This document shows positions 17,194 through 27,514 of a stretch of 64,000 bases of DNA, piece after piece. A model generated the notes under the pieces. That model saw nothing but the letters and a program-made list of their open reading frames with translations, did not search any database and had not been told where the DNA came from. The position numbers and the translations under genes are program-made. Source of the DNA: Actibacterium atlanticum (GTDB lineage Bacteria > Pseudomonadota > Alphaproteobacteria > Rhodobacterales > Rhodobacteraceae); contig NZ_AQQY01000005.1 in the NCBI RefSeq assembly GCF_000671395.1, positions 186,001 through 250,000 of the forward strand. The letters run 5' to 3'. Positions within the stretch are counted from its first letter, which is position 1; each line of letters begins with the position of its first letter.

Positions 17194-19098
17194 ATGGCCA
17201 AACAATTTTGTTCAATGGCCGATCGCGATGCGATCGAAGCTGAAAGCAGCTGGGAGGAGCGCGATCTTCCGTCCAGCGTCTTTGGGATGCTGACGCGTAC
17301 GGCGCAAAAACACGGGTCCCGCAACGCGGTATCCTATCAGATGTTTTCGGGCCCCAAGGACAAGGCTGAAACCCTGACCTGGTCGCAATTGCATGGCAAG
17401 GTCACGCAGGCGGCGAACATGTTCCGCCGTCTGGGCATCGGCGAAAATGATGTAGTCGCCTATATCCTGCCCAACTGTAATGAAACGGTCTATACGCTGC
17501 TGGGTGGCATGACGGCCGGGATCGTCTGCCCCATCAATCCGCTATTGGAGGCAGAACAGATCGCCGCCATCCTACGCGAGGTGAACGCCAAGGTCGTTGT
17601 GACCCTGCGTGCTTTCCCGAAAACCGATGTGGCGCAAAAGGTCGCCGAGTCCGTCAAACACGCACCCAATGTCGATACCGTGCTCGAGATCGACCTGCTG
17701 CGTTATCTGACCCCACCCAAAAGCTGGATCGTGCCCCTGATCCGGCCCAAGAACCCCGGCGGTCACCACGCAGATGTTCTGGATTTCGTCGCCGAGATGT
17801 CGGGTGAAAGCGCTGACGCCTTGTCATTTCAGGAACCGGATGCCGATCGCATCGGCGCCTATTTCCATACCGGTGGCACGACAGGCATGCCCAAAGTGGC
17901 ACAGCACAAGCATTCAGGCATGCTGTACAATGGCTGGATCGGGAAAACACTGCTGTTTGAGCCAGATCACAACATTATCTGCCCTCTGCCGCTGTTCCAT
18001 GTCTTCGCATGCCATGTGATCTTGATGTCGATGATTGCCTCTGGTGCGCATGTGGTCTTCCCCACCCCGCAGGGCTATCGCGGTGACGGCGTGTTCGACA
18101 ATTTCTGGAAACTGGTTGAACGCTGGAAGATCACGTTTGTAATCACCGTTCCCACCGCGATCGCGGCGCTGATGCAGCGACCGGTGGATGCCGATGTGTC
18201 CTCGTTGGAAGTGGCGTTCTCGGGGTCGGCCCCGTTGCCGATAGAGCTCTACAACCGGTTTGAAAAAGCCACAGGTGTGACCATTGTCGAAGGCTATGGT
18301 CTGACCGAGGCCACCTGTCTTGTGTCGTGCAACCCACCACAAGGGGACAAGAAGATTGGCTCGGTTGGCGTACCCTTTCCCCATACGCACGTTCGGATTC
18401 TGCATTGCGATGAAATGGGCAACGTCGGCAAGGAATGCGACGTAGACGAGGTAGGAGAGATCTGCATCGCCAGCCCCGGTGTCTTTGAAGGCTCGACCTA
18501 CACCGAAGACGCCAAGAACACCGGATTGTTTGCCGAGGATCGTTATCTTCGCACGGGTGATCTGGGCCGCATTGATGCGGATGGGTATCTGTATATCACC
18601 GGGCGCGCCAAGGATCTGATCATCCGCGGTGGCCACAACATCGACCCCGCCGAAATCGAAGAGGCCCTTGCAGGTCATCCAGCCGTCGCTTTCGTCGGGG
18701 CAATCGGTCAGCCGGATGCCTTTGCTGGTGAACTGCCCTGCGCCTATGTCGAACTTGTCGATGGTGCGCAGGCCAGCGCCGAAGAGCTGAAAGACTATGC
18801 CAAAGTGCATATCCACGAGCGCGCGGCCTTTCCCAAATACGTTGAAATCCTTGACGAACTGCCCAAAACCGCCGTGGGCAAGGTATTTAAGCCTGATCTG
18901 CGTAAACGTGCGATCAGCCGGATTTACGATAAGGCCTTGTCTGACGCCGGACACAACGTGCATGTCGCCGCCGTGATCGAGGATAAGAAGCGCGGACTTG
19001 TGGCGCAGCTGGTCGCCGAGGGCGAGGTCGACCGCGATGCAATTACCCACCTGCTGGGCGAATTCACCCGGCCTTGGGAATGGGCGGAGGCCAGCTAG
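17194..19098 (+). CDS. Acyl-CoA synthetase (AMP-forming), long form
   Basis: The 634-residue enzyme belongs to the ANL ligase superfamily: P-loop FHTGGTTGMPKVAQHKHSG, the block VEGYGLTEATC, hinge GRAKDLIIRGGHNIDP and a C-terminal lysine region KTAVGKVFKPDL. GGGAGG lies upstream of ATG 17194; the earlier in-frame ATGs lack such a site. A C-terminal extension of about 70 residues beyond the catalytic lysine is longer than in most fatty acyl-CoA ligases. The acid substrate is not evident. Confidence 0.88.
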   Translation: MAKQFCSMADRDAIEAESSWEERDLPSSVFGMLTRTAQKHGSRNAVSYQMFSGPKDKAETLTWSQLHGKVTQAANMFRRLGIGENDVVAYILPNCNETVYTLLGGMTAGIVCPINPLLEAEQIAAILREVNAKVVVTLRAFPKTDVAQKVAESVKHAPNVDTVLEIDLLRYLTPPKSWIVPLIRPKNPGGHHADVLDFVAEMSGESADALSFQEPDADRIGAYFHTGGTTGMPKVAQHKHSGMLYNGWIGKTLLFEPDHNIICPLPLFHVFACHVILMSMIASGAHVVFPTPQGYRGDGVFDNFWKLVERWKITFVITVPTAIAALMQRPVDADVSSLEVAFSGSAPLPIELYNRFEKATGVTIVEGYGLTEATCLVSCNPPQGDKKIGSVGVPFPHTHVRILHCDEMGNVGKECDVDEVGEICIASPGVFEGSTYTEDAKNTGLFAEDRYLRTGDLGRIDADGYLYITGRAKDLIIRGGHNIDPAEIEEALAGHPAVAFVGAIGQPDAFAGELPCAYVELVDGAQASAEELKDYAKVHIHERAAFPKYVEILDELPKTAVGKVFKPDLRKRAISRIYDKALSDAGHNVHVAAVIEDKKRGLVAQLVAEGEVDRDAITHLLGEFTRPWEWAEAS

Positions 19099-19185
19099 AC
19101 CGAATTTAGCGTTTCGGTTCATCTTTTCTCCACCCTTGGTGCGCAGGGTTCGAACAACGGTTCAAACATGCGGAAAGGGTAGGAA

Positions 19186-19401
19186 ATGGGTGTTTTGGTG
19201 ATCGGTTTCGCCATGGGGTTGCTGGCAGCAGTGTTGGTGGCCCTGGCCGGAGGGGCGATTTGGGTCGCGGTTCTGGCATATGTTTTTGTTGGCGTGATAG
19301 CGGCGCCGTTGGTGGGTTTTTTCGCGCTATTGGCCATGCTCGGGCAACGCCATCCCGCCCCGCCCGCCAAACCGCTTCATCCGTGTGCAAGCAACCTGTA
19401 G
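19186..19401 (+). CDS. Small hydrophobic membrane protein
   Basis: The predicted 71-residue protein is almost entirely hydrophobic for residues 1-51 (two helices rich in Ala, Val, Leu and Gly) with a proline-rich polar tail. AAAGGG lies 10 or so bases before the ATG. Composition fits a small inner-membrane protein. No family is recognised, and chance coding cannot be excluded. Confidence 0.45.
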   Translation: MGVLVIGFAMGLLAAVLVALAGGAIWVAVLAYVFVGVIAAPLVGFFALLAMLGQRHPAPPAKPLHPCASNL

Positions 19402-19491
19402 CGGTTTCCCAATCGCGGTTCGGAAAAATCCAGCATGACGATAAAAAGGGGCTTGCAGGCGCCAAACGGGGAAGTTAAACGCTCCCCCACT

Positions 19492-19566
<75 letters not shown>

Positions 19567-19688
19567 TTTCCTAACCCAGACTGTGATGAACGCTTGACGC
19601 GCTGTGCGTCCTGTCGTGTTCTGAAGCTATATTGTTTCACAGGTTGGCTGCAGATGCTTTGTTTTTTCCATGATCCGAAGGCGCAAAT

Positions 19689-20324
19689 GTGAGCGCTGCA
19701 AAACCCACCGTTTGGGTCAGCCGCATCATGATGGATTCGACGTTGATCAAGGCCTTCACCTCAGATGCGATTGAGCGCGACAAAGACGCGACGTTGCAAC
19801 GGATGGAAATGCATCAAGAAGGCCTGAACATCGCTGCTGAAGCATTTCCCCAAGAGTTCTATTCCGACAGTCGCCACAAGAAGATCAAAAAACAGCCTGA
19901 CATCTTTTTGTGTGGTGGATTTTGGTGTGTTTCCTCTGCGGTGGCAGAGGTTTTACAGCGTTTTGATTTGGGCGAAGGCTGTGTTTATCCAACAAAGTTG
20001 TTTCAATTCGATCGTGAAACCCCTGTGGAGGGCGAATATTTCTGCCTTAACCTTGGTGCGCGGCAGCAATTCTTAGTCTCGGAGCAGTCTCCTGGAGCCA
20101 AGATACCACGGTTTGCCAAGCCAAATTCCTGGATCCTGCGTCCAGACCCGCAGGATGGAGATCTGGCCGTTCGAGCCGCGGCCCTGAAGGGCGCGGATTT
20201 GTGGACCGATCCCTACATCCGGCGCGTGGTGTTCCTGAGCGATCCACTGGTCCAGGCCTTGAAAGCAGCAAAGTTGAGCCGCAGGTTTGGATTGCAAAAA
20301 TGCGCTGTTTTGTCTGATCACTAA
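19689..20324 (+). CDS. Imm11 (DUF1629)-like protein, possible orphan immunity protein
   Basis: The 211-residue cytoplasmic protein has an internal block CGGFWCVSSAVAEVLQRFDLGEG and a C-terminal block RRVVFLSDPLVQALKAAKL resembling the ending of Imm11/DUF1629 proteins, which accompany polymorphic toxins. The start is GTG at 19689. No toxin gene is adjacent: tRNA-Thr lies upstream and murA downstream. The match is from memory of the family pattern, so the family call is tentative. Confidence 0.5.
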   Translation: MSAAKPTVWVSRIMMDSTLIKAFTSDAIERDKDATLQRMEMHQEGLNIAAEAFPQEFYSDSRHKKIKKQPDIFLCGGFWCVSSAVAEVLQRFDLGEGCVYPTKLFQFDRETPVEGEYFCLNLGARQQFLVSEQSPGAKIPRFAKPNSWILRPDPQDGDLAVRAAALKGADLWTDPYIRRVVFLSDPLVQALKAAKLSRRFGLQKCAVLSDH

Positions 20325-20393
20325 ATGGCACGGCGGCGGTTGGGTGTTTCAGCCAGTCTGGACGGGTTTTGACCCATGCGTTAGAGATGCGCC

Positions 20394-20546
20394 ATGAGTG
20401 ACACACCCGGCAAAGCCAAACCCGGCCAAACGGCCCAGACCCGCGAAGATCGTCTGAAACAGGCGCTCAAGGCCAATCTGGCGCGGCGCAAGGCACAGAC
20501 GCGGGCACGCAAGGCGGCATCCGAGCAGGACAAAGAGGCAGATTAA
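20394..20546 (+). CDS. Small basic protein encoded directly upstream of murA
   Basis: A 50-codon reading frame, MSDTPGKAKPGQTAQTREDR followed by an Ala/Lys/Arg-rich helix (LKANLARRKAQTRARKAA) and an acidic tail. Its TAA stop touches the murA ATG, so it would be translationally coupled to murA. Highly charged, no membrane segment. The composition and coupling suggest a real small protein; function unknown. Confidence 0.6.
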   Translation: MSDTPGKAKPGQTAQTREDRLKQALKANLARRKAQTRARKAASEQDKEAD

Positions 20547-21815
20547 ATGGATTCGATTGTTATCAAAGGCGGTGGTCCGCTGAATGGCGAGATTCCAATC
20601 GCCGGGGCCAAGAACGCCTGTCTGGCGCTGATGCCGGCGACGCTTTTGTCCGAAGAGCCTTTGACGCTGACCAACGCGCCGCGCCTGTCGGATATCCGCA
20701 CGATGATCGAGCTGCTGGGGTCGCTGGGGGCCGAAGCTAGCGTCTTGCAGGACGGGCAAGTGATAGCGCTGTCCAGCCACAACATCGACAACCACGTGGC
20801 CGACTATGACATCGTGCGCAAGATGCGGGCTTCGAACCTTGTGCTGGGGCCGATGCTGGCACGTCTGGGCCATGCTGTTGTGTCGCTGCCCGGTGGTTGC
20901 GCCATTGGCGCGCGCCCGATGGATTTGCACATTCACGGGCTAGAGGCGCTGGGCGCCGAGATTGAACTGAAAGATGGCTATTTGCACGCTAAAGCCCCCG
21001 GCGGCTTGAAGGGGGCATTGGTCGAGCTGAGCTTCGCTTCGGTCGGGGCGACCGAGAACATCCTGATGGCCGCCACCTTGGCCAAGGGCACGACAGTTAT
21101 CAAAAACGCCGCGCGCGAGCCTGAAATCGTTGATCTGGCCGACTGCCTGCGCAAAATGGGCGCGCAGATCGACGGCGACGGCACCTCGGAAATCACCATT
21201 CAAGGCGTCGACAAGCTGCATGGCGCGACCCACCCCGTGGTTGCTGACCGTATCGAACTGGGCACCTATATGTTGGCCCCCGCGATCACCGGCGGCACGG
21301 TGGAATGCATCGGCGGCCGACTGAATCTGGTGCAAAGCTTTGTTGAAAAGCTGGATCTCGCGGGGATCAATGTCGAAGAAACCGCGCGCGGCCTGAAAGT
21401 CAGCCGCCGCAATGGGCGGGTGAATGCGGTGGATGTGGTAACTGAACCCTTCCCCGGCTTTCCAACTGACCTACAGGCGCAGATGATGGCGCTCTTGTGC
21501 ACGGCCGAGGGCGCTAGCGTGCTGGAAGAAAAGATATTTGAAAACCGGTTCATGCATGCGCCCGAACTGACACGTATGGGGGCGGTGATCGACGTGCACG
21601 GCGGCACAGCCACCGTGACCGGAGTCGAGCGCCTGAAAGGTGCGCCGGTGATGGCGACTGATTTGCGGGCCTCGGTCTCTCTGATCCTTGCGGCTTTGGC
21701 CGCCGAGGGGGAAACTGTTGTCAGCCGGGTCTACCATCTGGATCGCGGGTATGAGCGTCTGGAACAGAAACTCAGCGCCTGTGGTGCTCATATTGAACGG
21801 GTGCAGTTGGGATGA
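20547..21815 (+). CDS. murA: UDP-N-acetylglucosamine 1-carboxyvinyltransferase
   Basis: The 422-residue enzyme catalyses the first committed step of peptidoglycan synthesis, transferring enolpyruvate from PEP to UDP-GlcNAc. Visible landmarks are the N-terminal [17 protein letters not shown], the active-site loop [15 protein letters not shown] with the catalytic Cys, and [13 protein letters not shown]. The length is normal. Its stop overlaps the start of the DUF2948 gene. Confidence 0.97.
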   Translation: MDSIVIKGGGPLNGEIPIAGAKNACLALMPATLLSEEPLTLTNAPRLSDIRTMIELLGSLGAEASVLQDGQVIALSSHNIDNHVADYDIVRKMRASNLVLGPMLARLGHAVVSLPGGCAIGARPMDLHIHGLEALGAEIELKDGYLHAKAPGGLKGALVELSFASVGATENILMAATLAKGTTVIKNAAREPEIVDLADCLRKMGAQIDGDGTSEITIQGVDKLHGATHPVVADRIELGTYMLAPAITGGTVECIGGRLNLVQSFVEKLDLAGINVEETARGLKVSRRNGRVNAVDVVTEPFPGFPTDLQAQMMALLCTAEGASVLEEKIFENRFMHAPELTRMGAVIDVHGGTATVTGVERLKGAPVMATDLRASVSLILAALAAEGETVVSRVYHLDRGYERLEQKLSACGAHIERVQLG

Positions 21816-22288
21816 GTGTTGATGCAACTTTTGAAGACGGGGCAGAGCGCCCCCTGAACCTGACTGCCGCCGATGCCGAGGATTTGCAGGTAATTTCTAC
21901 GCTGGCTCAGGACGCGATCCTGCCGGTGACCGAGATGAAATACCAATCCGCCGCGCGCCGGTTTGCGCTGTTGATCAACCGGTTTCGCTGGGAAGATAAA
22001 ACCGCTGCGGAACGTCTTGGCCGTGCCTATGAGCGGGTGCAGGCAGTGCTGGCAATTGATGATGTTCAAGCGGTGCGCACCCAAGGTTTTGACCGCAGCG
22101 ATTCAGATTTGGTTTTGTCGGTGCTTTCTATTGCGTTTGAACCGGGCGACGACGGGGAGGGGCAGGTGGTTCTGACCCTTGCTGGTGATGGCGCGATTGC
22201 ATTGGATGTAGAGTGCCTGAATATCACCCTGCGCGATGTGACTCGGCCCTATATCGCGCCGTCGCGCAAGGCACCTGAACACGACTGA
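21812..22288 (+). CDS. DUF2948 family protein
   Basis: The 158-residue protein matches the alphaproteobacterial DUF2948 family (blocks [10 protein letters not shown] and [23 protein letters not shown], the latter near the C terminus). Function is unknown. It overlaps murA by four bases and is followed by hisD and UPF0262, a gene order common in Rhodobacterales. Confidence 0.85.
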   Translation: MSVDATFEDGAERPLNLTAADAEDLQVISTLAQDAILPVTEMKYQSAARRFALLINRFRWEDKTAAERLGRAYERVQAVLAIDDVQAVRTQGFDRSDSDLVLSVLSIAFEPGDDGEGQVVLTLAGDGAIALDVECLNITLRDVTRPYIAPSRKAPEHD

Positions 22289-22348
22289 CCCGCCCAGCCC
22301 TTGAGGCTTGCGTCGCCCACAGGTATCTGTGGCCGCAAGGAGAATTCA

Positions 22349-23659
22349 ATGCCCCAGTTTCTTGACAGTTCAGACAGCGACTTTGAGGCGAAATTCGCCG
22401 CACTTTTGGGTGCGAAACGCGAAGACAGCCCCGATGTCGATGATGTTGTTGCTGGAATTATTGCCGATGTGCGTGCCCGCGGGGATGACGCGGTTATTGA
22501 ACTGACCACCAAGTTCGACAAGCTGGAACTGACCCCACAGACTCTGGCGTTCAGTGCCGAACAGATCGAGGCTGAATGCGCCAAAGTGCCCGCTGACGAA
22601 CGCGCTGCGTTGGAACTGGCGGCTGATCGCATCCGCGCATATCACGAACGTCAATTGCCAAAGGACGAACGCTGGGTCGATGTCAGCGGTGCCGAGCTGG
22701 GCTGGCGCTGGACCCCGGTGTCGGCGGCAGGGCTGTATGTGCCCGGCGGTCTGGCCTCTTATCCGTCGTCGGTTCTTATGAACGCGATCCCGGCGCAAGT
22801 GGCCGGGGTAGAGCGGTTGATCATCTGTGCGCCGACACCGGGCGGGGTGGTGAACCCGTTGGTGCTGTTGGCGGCAAAACTGTCGGGCGTGGATACGGTC
22901 TATCGCATCGGTGGCGCACAGGCCATCGCGGCGATGGCCTATGGCACTGACACCATTGCGCCCGTCGACAAGATTACCGGCCCCGGCAACGCCTTTGTGG
23001 CAGCCGCAAAACGGCGTGTGTTCGGGAAAGTTGGCATCGACATGATCGCCGGGCCTTCTGAGATTTTGGTGATTGCCGACAAGCGCAACGACCCTGATTG
23101 GATCGCCGTTGATCTGCTCAGCCAGGCTGAACATGATGAAAGCGCCCAGTCGATCCTGATCACGGATGATGCCAGCTTTGGCCGCGCGGTGGCGCAGGCG
23201 GTTGAGACGCGTCTGGAAACGCTGGAGCGTCGCGCCATCGCAGGCCCCAGCTGGCGTGATTTTGGCGCGGTGATCACTGTGCGCGATCTGGCAGAAGCCG
23301 CTGAATTGTCGAACCGTGTCGCACCGGAACACCTTGAGCTATGTGTCGAGGACCCTGAAGGGCTGAGTCAGCAGATCACCCATGCCGGAGCGATCTTTCT
23401 GGGCCAATGGACACCCGAAGCCATTGGGGATTACATCGGTGGTCCCAACCACGTCTTGCCTACGGCGCGCTCTGCCCGCTTTAGTTCGGGCCTGTCGGTA
23501 ATGGATTTCGTCAAACGCACAACCTTGGCGCGGATGACTCCGCAATCGCTCAAGGCGATTGGCCCCGCCGCAGAATGCCTTGCCATATCTGAAAGTCTTG
23601 AGGCCCATGGTCTGTCTGTGCGCGCGCGCCTGGACCGCCTCAATGAAGGTGCATCATGA
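22349..23659 (+). CDS. hisD: Histidinol dehydrogenase
   Basis: The 436-residue enzyme catalyses the last two oxidations of histidine synthesis (histidinol to histidine) with NAD+. It has the blocks YVPGGLASYPSSVLMNAIPA, ITGPGNAFVAAAKR, MIAGPSEILVIAD and the zinc-ligand region LLSQAEHDESAQS. ATG 22349 follows AAGGAG. Its stop overlaps the next gene (ATGA). Confidence 0.97.
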   Translation: MPQFLDSSDSDFEAKFAALLGAKREDSPDVDDVVAGIIADVRARGDDAVIELTTKFDKLELTPQTLAFSAEQIEAECAKVPADERAALELAADRIRAYHERQLPKDERWVDVSGAELGWRWTPVSAAGLYVPGGLASYPSSVLMNAIPAQVAGVERLIICAPTPGGVVNPLVLLAAKLSGVDTVYRIGGAQAIAAMAYGTDTIAPVDKITGPGNAFVAAAKRRVFGKVGIDMIAGPSEILVIADKRNDPDWIAVDLLSQAEHDESAQSILITDDASFGRAVAQAVETRLETLERRAIAGPSWRDFGAVITVRDLAEAAELSNRVAPEHLELCVEDPEGLSQQITHAGAIFLGQWTPEAIGDYIGGPNHVLPTARSARFSSGLSVMDFVKRTTLARMTPQSLKAIGPAAECLAISESLEAHGLSVRARLDRLNEGAS

Positions 23660-24144
23660 CCAACTCCAATCGTCTTACAAAAGTCGAGATCGATGATACC
23701 GGCCTTGCCGCCCCAACGCCTGAGATCGAACAGGAACGCAAGGTCGCGATATTCGACCTGCTGGAAGAAAACAGCTTTGCCCTGCCGGGGCGGGAAGGGC
23801 AGACGGTGCCTGAGGGGCCATACCATCTGAACCTTGCAATCCGCGAAAAGAAGCTGGTGTTCGATGTCACAACCGAAAAAAGCGACCCCGTCGCGCAGTT
23901 CCTTTTGTCGTTGGGACCGTTTCGCCAGGTTGTCAAAGACTACTACCAGATTTGCGAAAGCTACTACGACGCGGTTAAAACCCTGCCCCCCGCCAAGATC
24001 GAGGCCATCGACATGGCCCGGCGCGGTATTCACAATGAAGGCGCGCGGGTTCTGGACGAACGACTGGAGGGCAAGGCCGAGATCGACCACGATACAGCGC
24101 GGCGCCTTTTCACCCTAATCTGTGTTCTGCACTTCGGAGGGTGA
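23656..24144 (+). CDS. UPF0262 family protein
   Basis: The 162-residue protein matches UPF0262, an alphaproteobacterial family of unknown function (FALPGREGQTVPEGPYHLNL, then GPFRQVVKDYYQICESYY). It is coupled to hisD upstream and to a low-molecular-weight phosphatase gene downstream. It is predicted cytoplasmic with no catalytic motif recognised. Confidence 0.88.
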   Translation: MTNSNRLTKVEIDDTGLAAPTPEIEQERKVAIFDLLEENSFALPGREGQTVPEGPYHLNLAIREKKLVFDVTTEKSDPVAQFLLSLGPFRQVVKDYYQICESYYDAVKTLPPAKIEAIDMARRGIHNEGARVLDERLEGKAEIDHDTARRLFTLICVLHFGG

Positions 24145-24146
24145 AC

Positions 24147-24617
24147 GTGACAGAGGGAGGAGCACCACAGTCTGTCTTGTTTTGCTGCGATCACAACGCG
24201 GTGCGCTCTCCGATGGCTGAAGGTCTGGCGCGGCGCTTTTATGGGTCAGAGATTTTCGTGCAGTCCGCAGGGGTGCACAACGACCTTGAAATCGACGGGT
24301 TTGCCATTGCTGTTTGCAAAGAAGCCAACGTATCGCTGGACCGTCACCGAAGCCGTTCCTTTGAGGAAATGAAAGAATGGGGGGATGATCTGTCCAGCTA
24401 TGATCTGATCATTGCCCTGTCCCCGGCAAGTCAGCGACTTGCGTTGGAACTGACGCGCTATGCCCATATCGATGTTGAATACTGGCCCATTCTTGATCCG
24501 ACAGGCATGGGTGAAAGCCGCGCGGCAAAACTTGACGCCTATCGGCAGACCCGGGACCAGATCGTGGAACGACTGGTTCAGCGTTTTGGTAAACCGCGAA
24601 CCAAGAACCAAAAGTGA
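24147..24617 (+). CDS. Low-molecular-weight protein-tyrosine-phosphatase family protein
   Basis: The protein has the P-loop CDHNAVRSPMAEG near the N terminus (Cys-X5-Arg) and the late acid region WPILDPTGMG, as in low-molecular-weight phosphatases and arsenate reductases of that fold. GTG 24147 is preferred because GGAGG lies six bases upstream; a GTG two codons earlier is too close to that site. It ends the murA-DUF2948-hisD-UPF0262 run. Protein substrate unknown. Confidence 0.82.
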   Translation: MTEGGAPQSVLFCCDHNAVRSPMAEGLARRFYGSEIFVQSAGVHNDLEIDGFAIAVCKEANVSLDRHRSRSFEEMKEWGDDLSSYDLIIALSPASQRLALELTRYAHIDVEYWPILDPTGMGESRAAKLDAYRQTRDQIVERLVQRFGKPRTKNQK

Positions 24618-24757
24618 TCCCCGCGGAAGGGATGCAATTTCCGGTGAAAACGCGGTTTTTACATCGGCTTTAGGGATTTAGACCTTGAAAATCGCCCCTT
24701 GCGGGCGCATTTAAGGCCACGCCCGCACTTTGGCGGGTAACCAATGATGGAGTAAAC

Positions 24758-24976
24758 ATGGCCAAGGAAGAACTGCTCGAATTCCCCGGTGTCGTGAAGG
24801 AACTCCTGCCGAATGCGACATTCCTGGTCGAGCTGGAAAACGGCCATACCATTATCGCACATACGGCAGGCAAGATGCGCAAGAACCGCATCCGTGTTCT
24901 GGCTGGCGACAAAGTTCAGGTGGAAATGACACCGTATGATCTGACCAAGGGTCGGATCAACTATCGCTTCAAGTAA
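24758..24976 (+). CDS. infA: Translation initiation factor IF-1
   Basis: The 72-residue S1/OB-fold protein ([20 protein letters not shown], ending KGRINYRFK) is IF-1, which binds the 30S A site during initiation. Length and ends are exactly typical. A short hairpin CCCGC-ACTTTG-GCGGG lies about 20 bases upstream of the start codon, in the 5' leader. Confidence 0.98.
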   Translation: MAKEELLEFPGVVKELLPNATFLVELENGHTIIAHTAGKMRKNRIRVLAGDKVQVEMTPYDLTKGRINYRFK

Positions 24977-25050
24977 GCACTGATGGGCTGCGCGCTTAAA
25001 GACCCTTTGGGGTATTGGCCCGCGGCCTTTTCCAACCAAATGGATGGCCG

Positions 25051-25626
25051 ATGAAACTTGTTCTCGGCTCTGCCAGCCCGCGACGCCGCGATTTGCTGGC
25101 ACAAATCGGTGTAGTGCCGGATGATGTCCGGCCTGCCGACATTGACGAAACCCCCACTAAGTCGGAACTGCCGCGCCCCTATTGCACGCGCATGGCCGTG
25201 GAAAAGGCCCGCGCGGTGCAGTCCGCAAACGATGAACTGGTTCTGACGGCGGATACCACCGTTGCACTGGGCCGTCGCATTTTGGGCAAGCCGCACGACA
25301 TGGCGCAGGCTGCCGAATACCTAGTCGCACTTGGCGGGCGCCGTCATCAGGTGATTACCGCCGTGGCGCTGCGTTTGGGGGACCAGATTTGGGAGCGCGA
25401 CGTGGTAACGGCGGTCAAGTTTAAGCGCCTCTCTGACGATGAGCTGAACTGGTATCTGCAGTCTGGAGAGTGGGAAGGCAAAGCCGGCGCCTATGGCATT
25501 CAGGGCGCGGCGGGGGCATTCGTGCCTTGGATCAGCGGCTCGTTCTCGGCCGTCGTGGGCCTGCCCCTAGCTGAAACCGCAAATCTGTTACGCGCGGCGG
25601 GCTATCCGCTGGGCAAGGAGGCCTGA
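25051..25626 (+). CDS. maf: Maf family nucleotide pyrophosphatase
   Basis: The 191-residue protein has the Maf signature [12 protein letters not shown] at the N terminus, LTADTTVAL and the later block [13 protein letters not shown]. Maf proteins hydrolyse non-canonical nucleoside triphosphates or dTTP/UTP. ATG 25051 is chosen from the family's N terminus. Its stop overlaps the next ATG (TGATGA). Confidence 0.92.
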   Translation: MKLVLGSASPRRRDLLAQIGVVPDDVRPADIDETPTKSELPRPYCTRMAVEKARAVQSANDELVLTADTTVALGRRILGKPHDMAQAAEYLVALGGRRHQVITAVALRLGDQIWERDVVTAVKFKRLSDDELNWYLQSGEWEGKAGAYGIQGAAGAFVPWISGSFSAVVGLPLAETANLLRAAGYPLGKEA

Positions 25627-26651
25627 TGAAAGGCACACTGGTAGCACTGGATGAACTCAAAGGCCGTCGCGTTGCTGCGCTGATGGTCGATGGCCGTTTG
25701 GAAGACCTGCTAGCCGACCCTTCTGATGACCGCCCCGCCCCCGGCGCGATCTACCGCGGGTCTGTTGATCGGCAGATGAAAGGGCAGGGGGGCGTATTTT
25801 TGAACCTGCCCGAGGGCCAAAAAGCATTCTTGCGGCAAAGTAAGGGCCTTGCACCGGGGCAGGTTTTGCTGGTGCAGGTTACCGGCTGGGCGGAACCTGG
25901 CAAGGCGGTGCCGGTCACAACCAAAGTGCTGTTCAAAAGCCGCTACGCCATTGTCACGCCCGATGCACCGGGACTGAATATTTCACGCTCGATCCGGGAC
26001 GATGACGAGCGCGAACGCCTGCTAGAGATCGCTCATGAGGAAATGGACGGCAGCGAGTTTGGGCTGATCCTGCGTTCAGTCTGTCTGGGCGCCGACAGCG
26101 ATGAAATCGGCGAAGACATCGCCAGCATGCGGGCCATGGCTGAACAGGTGCTGGCCGACGCGCAGGGCGCTCCTGAACTGCTGATAGATGCACCTGATGC
26201 ACATCTCAGCGCATGGCGCGACTGGCCGCAGCCCGATCAGCTGGACGATGCTCCAGGCAGTTTCGAGCGCACGGGTGTGTTGGACGCACTGGATCGGCTG
26301 GCCTCGGGCCGGATATCCGGTGGTTCAATGTCAGTCGAACCCACACGCGCCCTTGTCGCCGTAGACGTGAACACCGGTGGCGATACCTCTCCCGCCGCCG
26401 GACTGAAGGCCAACATGGCTGCCGCCCGCGACCTGCCGCGCCAGCTACGCTTGCTGGGGTTGGGCGGTCAGGTGGTGGTTGATTTTGCCCCCATGCCCAA
26501 GAAAGACCGCCGCCAGCTGGAACAAACCCTGCGTGCGGCGTTCAAATCCGATCCGGTGGACACCTCGCTTGCCGGTTGGACACCGCTGGGTAACTATGAG
26601 CTTCAACGCAAGCGCGAACGCGCGCCCACCGACACAGGCCTGTTTGAATGA
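25626..26651 (+). CDS. Ribonuclease E/G family protein (short form)
   Basis: The 341-residue protein has an N-terminal S1-like region ([20 protein letters not shown]) and the catalytic core with metal-binding aspartates in VAVDVNTGG and QVVVDFAPM. It is shorter than RNase G and lacks the zinc-link and scaffold regions of RNase E. Such short forms are common in Alphaproteobacteria downstream of maf. Probable role: processing of rRNA or mRNA 5' ends. Confidence 0.87.
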   Translation: MKGTLVALDELKGRRVAALMVDGRLEDLLADPSDDRPAPGAIYRGSVDRQMKGQGGVFLNLPEGQKAFLRQSKGLAPGQVLLVQVTGWAEPGKAVPVTTKVLFKSRYAIVTPDAPGLNISRSIRDDDERERLLEIAHEEMDGSEFGLILRSVCLGADSDEIGEDIASMRAMAEQVLADAQGAPELLIDAPDAHLSAWRDWPQPDQLDDAPGSFERTGVLDALDRLASGRISGGSMSVEPTRALVAVDVNTGGDTSPAAGLKANMAAARDLPRQLRLLGLGGQVVVDFAPMPKKDRRQLEQTLRAAFKSDPVDTSLAGWTPLGNYELQRKRERAPTDTGLFE

Positions 26652-26830
26652 GCTGCCCAATCTGCCAAAAAGATCCGGTCGCCAAATACCGCCCGTTTTG
26701 CTCCAGCCGCTGCGCCGATCTGGACCTGGCCAAGTGGCTGAATGGCAGTTACAGCACCCCTGCAGACGATTCTCAATCCCTCGAAGAAGCCATCCAAGCC
26801 CTAGAGCATGAGAGCCGAAAACCGCATTGA
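26648..26830 (+). CDS. yacG: DNA gyrase inhibitor YacG, zinc-binding
   Basis: The 60-residue protein has four zinc-ligand cysteines in CPIC and [14 protein letters not shown], as in YacG, which binds GyrB and inhibits gyrase. It overlaps the RNase gene by four bases and ends the infA-maf-rng-yacG run. Confidence 0.9.
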   Translation: MSCPICQKDPVAKYRPFCSSRCADLDLAKWLNGSYSTPADDSQSLEEAIQALEHESRKPH

Positions 26831-26943
26831 TTGACGCTGTAGGCGGATAGGCGGAAAAACCTGATTATTTCCTGAAAACCCTCTGGACACCAAGCCGCCC
26901 CACGTCTAGAACACCGCGACCCGAACGTAAGACGTTCACCCAT

Positions 26944-27018
26944 GCCCGGGTAGCTCAGGGGTAGAGCAGTGGATTGAAAATCCTCGTGTCGGTGGTTCGA
27001 TTCCGCCCCCGGGCACCA
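26944..27018 (+). tRNA. tRNA-Phe (anticodon GAA)
   Basis: The acceptor arms GCCCGGG and CCCGGGC pair perfectly. The anticodon arm GGATTGAAAATCC carries GAA, the T loop is GGTTCGATTCC, and CCA is encoded. Accessory DNA (an IS element, remnants and a catabolic cluster) starts just downstream, so the tRNA may have served as an integration site. No duplicated 3' end was found in the window. Confidence 0.95.
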
Positions 27019-27514
27019 CTTAAATCACGCAAGTTGTTGATTTTATTGTATTTACAGAGACTGAATCTGGTGCTGTCCCCCGAAATACCCACCTATTAAT
27101 CTATAGTCATCTGACGCGCGCGCTCGGGTTCTCAGTCTGCCCAGTCATCCGCGGGCAAGACCTGCCAATTGTAGCTGGCTTTTTGCAAAGGGATCCCTGA
27201 TCCGATCCGCTCAGCCGAGATCGTAGAAGACAGGCGCGGTTAGCGACAGCACGTCCCATAATGTGCTCTTGCGAAAATCTGCCGGACAAACGCATTGACT
27301 TGAGCTATTCATGTCTAAAGATGAAACTTTTCAGAAGAAACGGACTCGACCTGCTAGCCCGGAAGGGCACACCTAGACGCTCCGGATGATGACACGTTGT
27401 TACAATGGGGCGTCTCGCTGTACACAGTTGAATCCGCGAGGCAAATTGGAAAAGGCATGACCGGCGCAATCGAATTCGCGGAACTACAAGAGATACAACT
27501 TGATCCTCTAAATC
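27019..27514. other. Gene-free accessory stretch downstream of tRNA-Phe
   Basis: No convincing gene is visible in these 496 bases. A 21-codon frame at 27311 (MSKDETFQKKRTRPASPEGH) and a frame from about 27397 running into the IS end may be gene debris. The left IS end begins at 27515. Confidence 0.5.
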
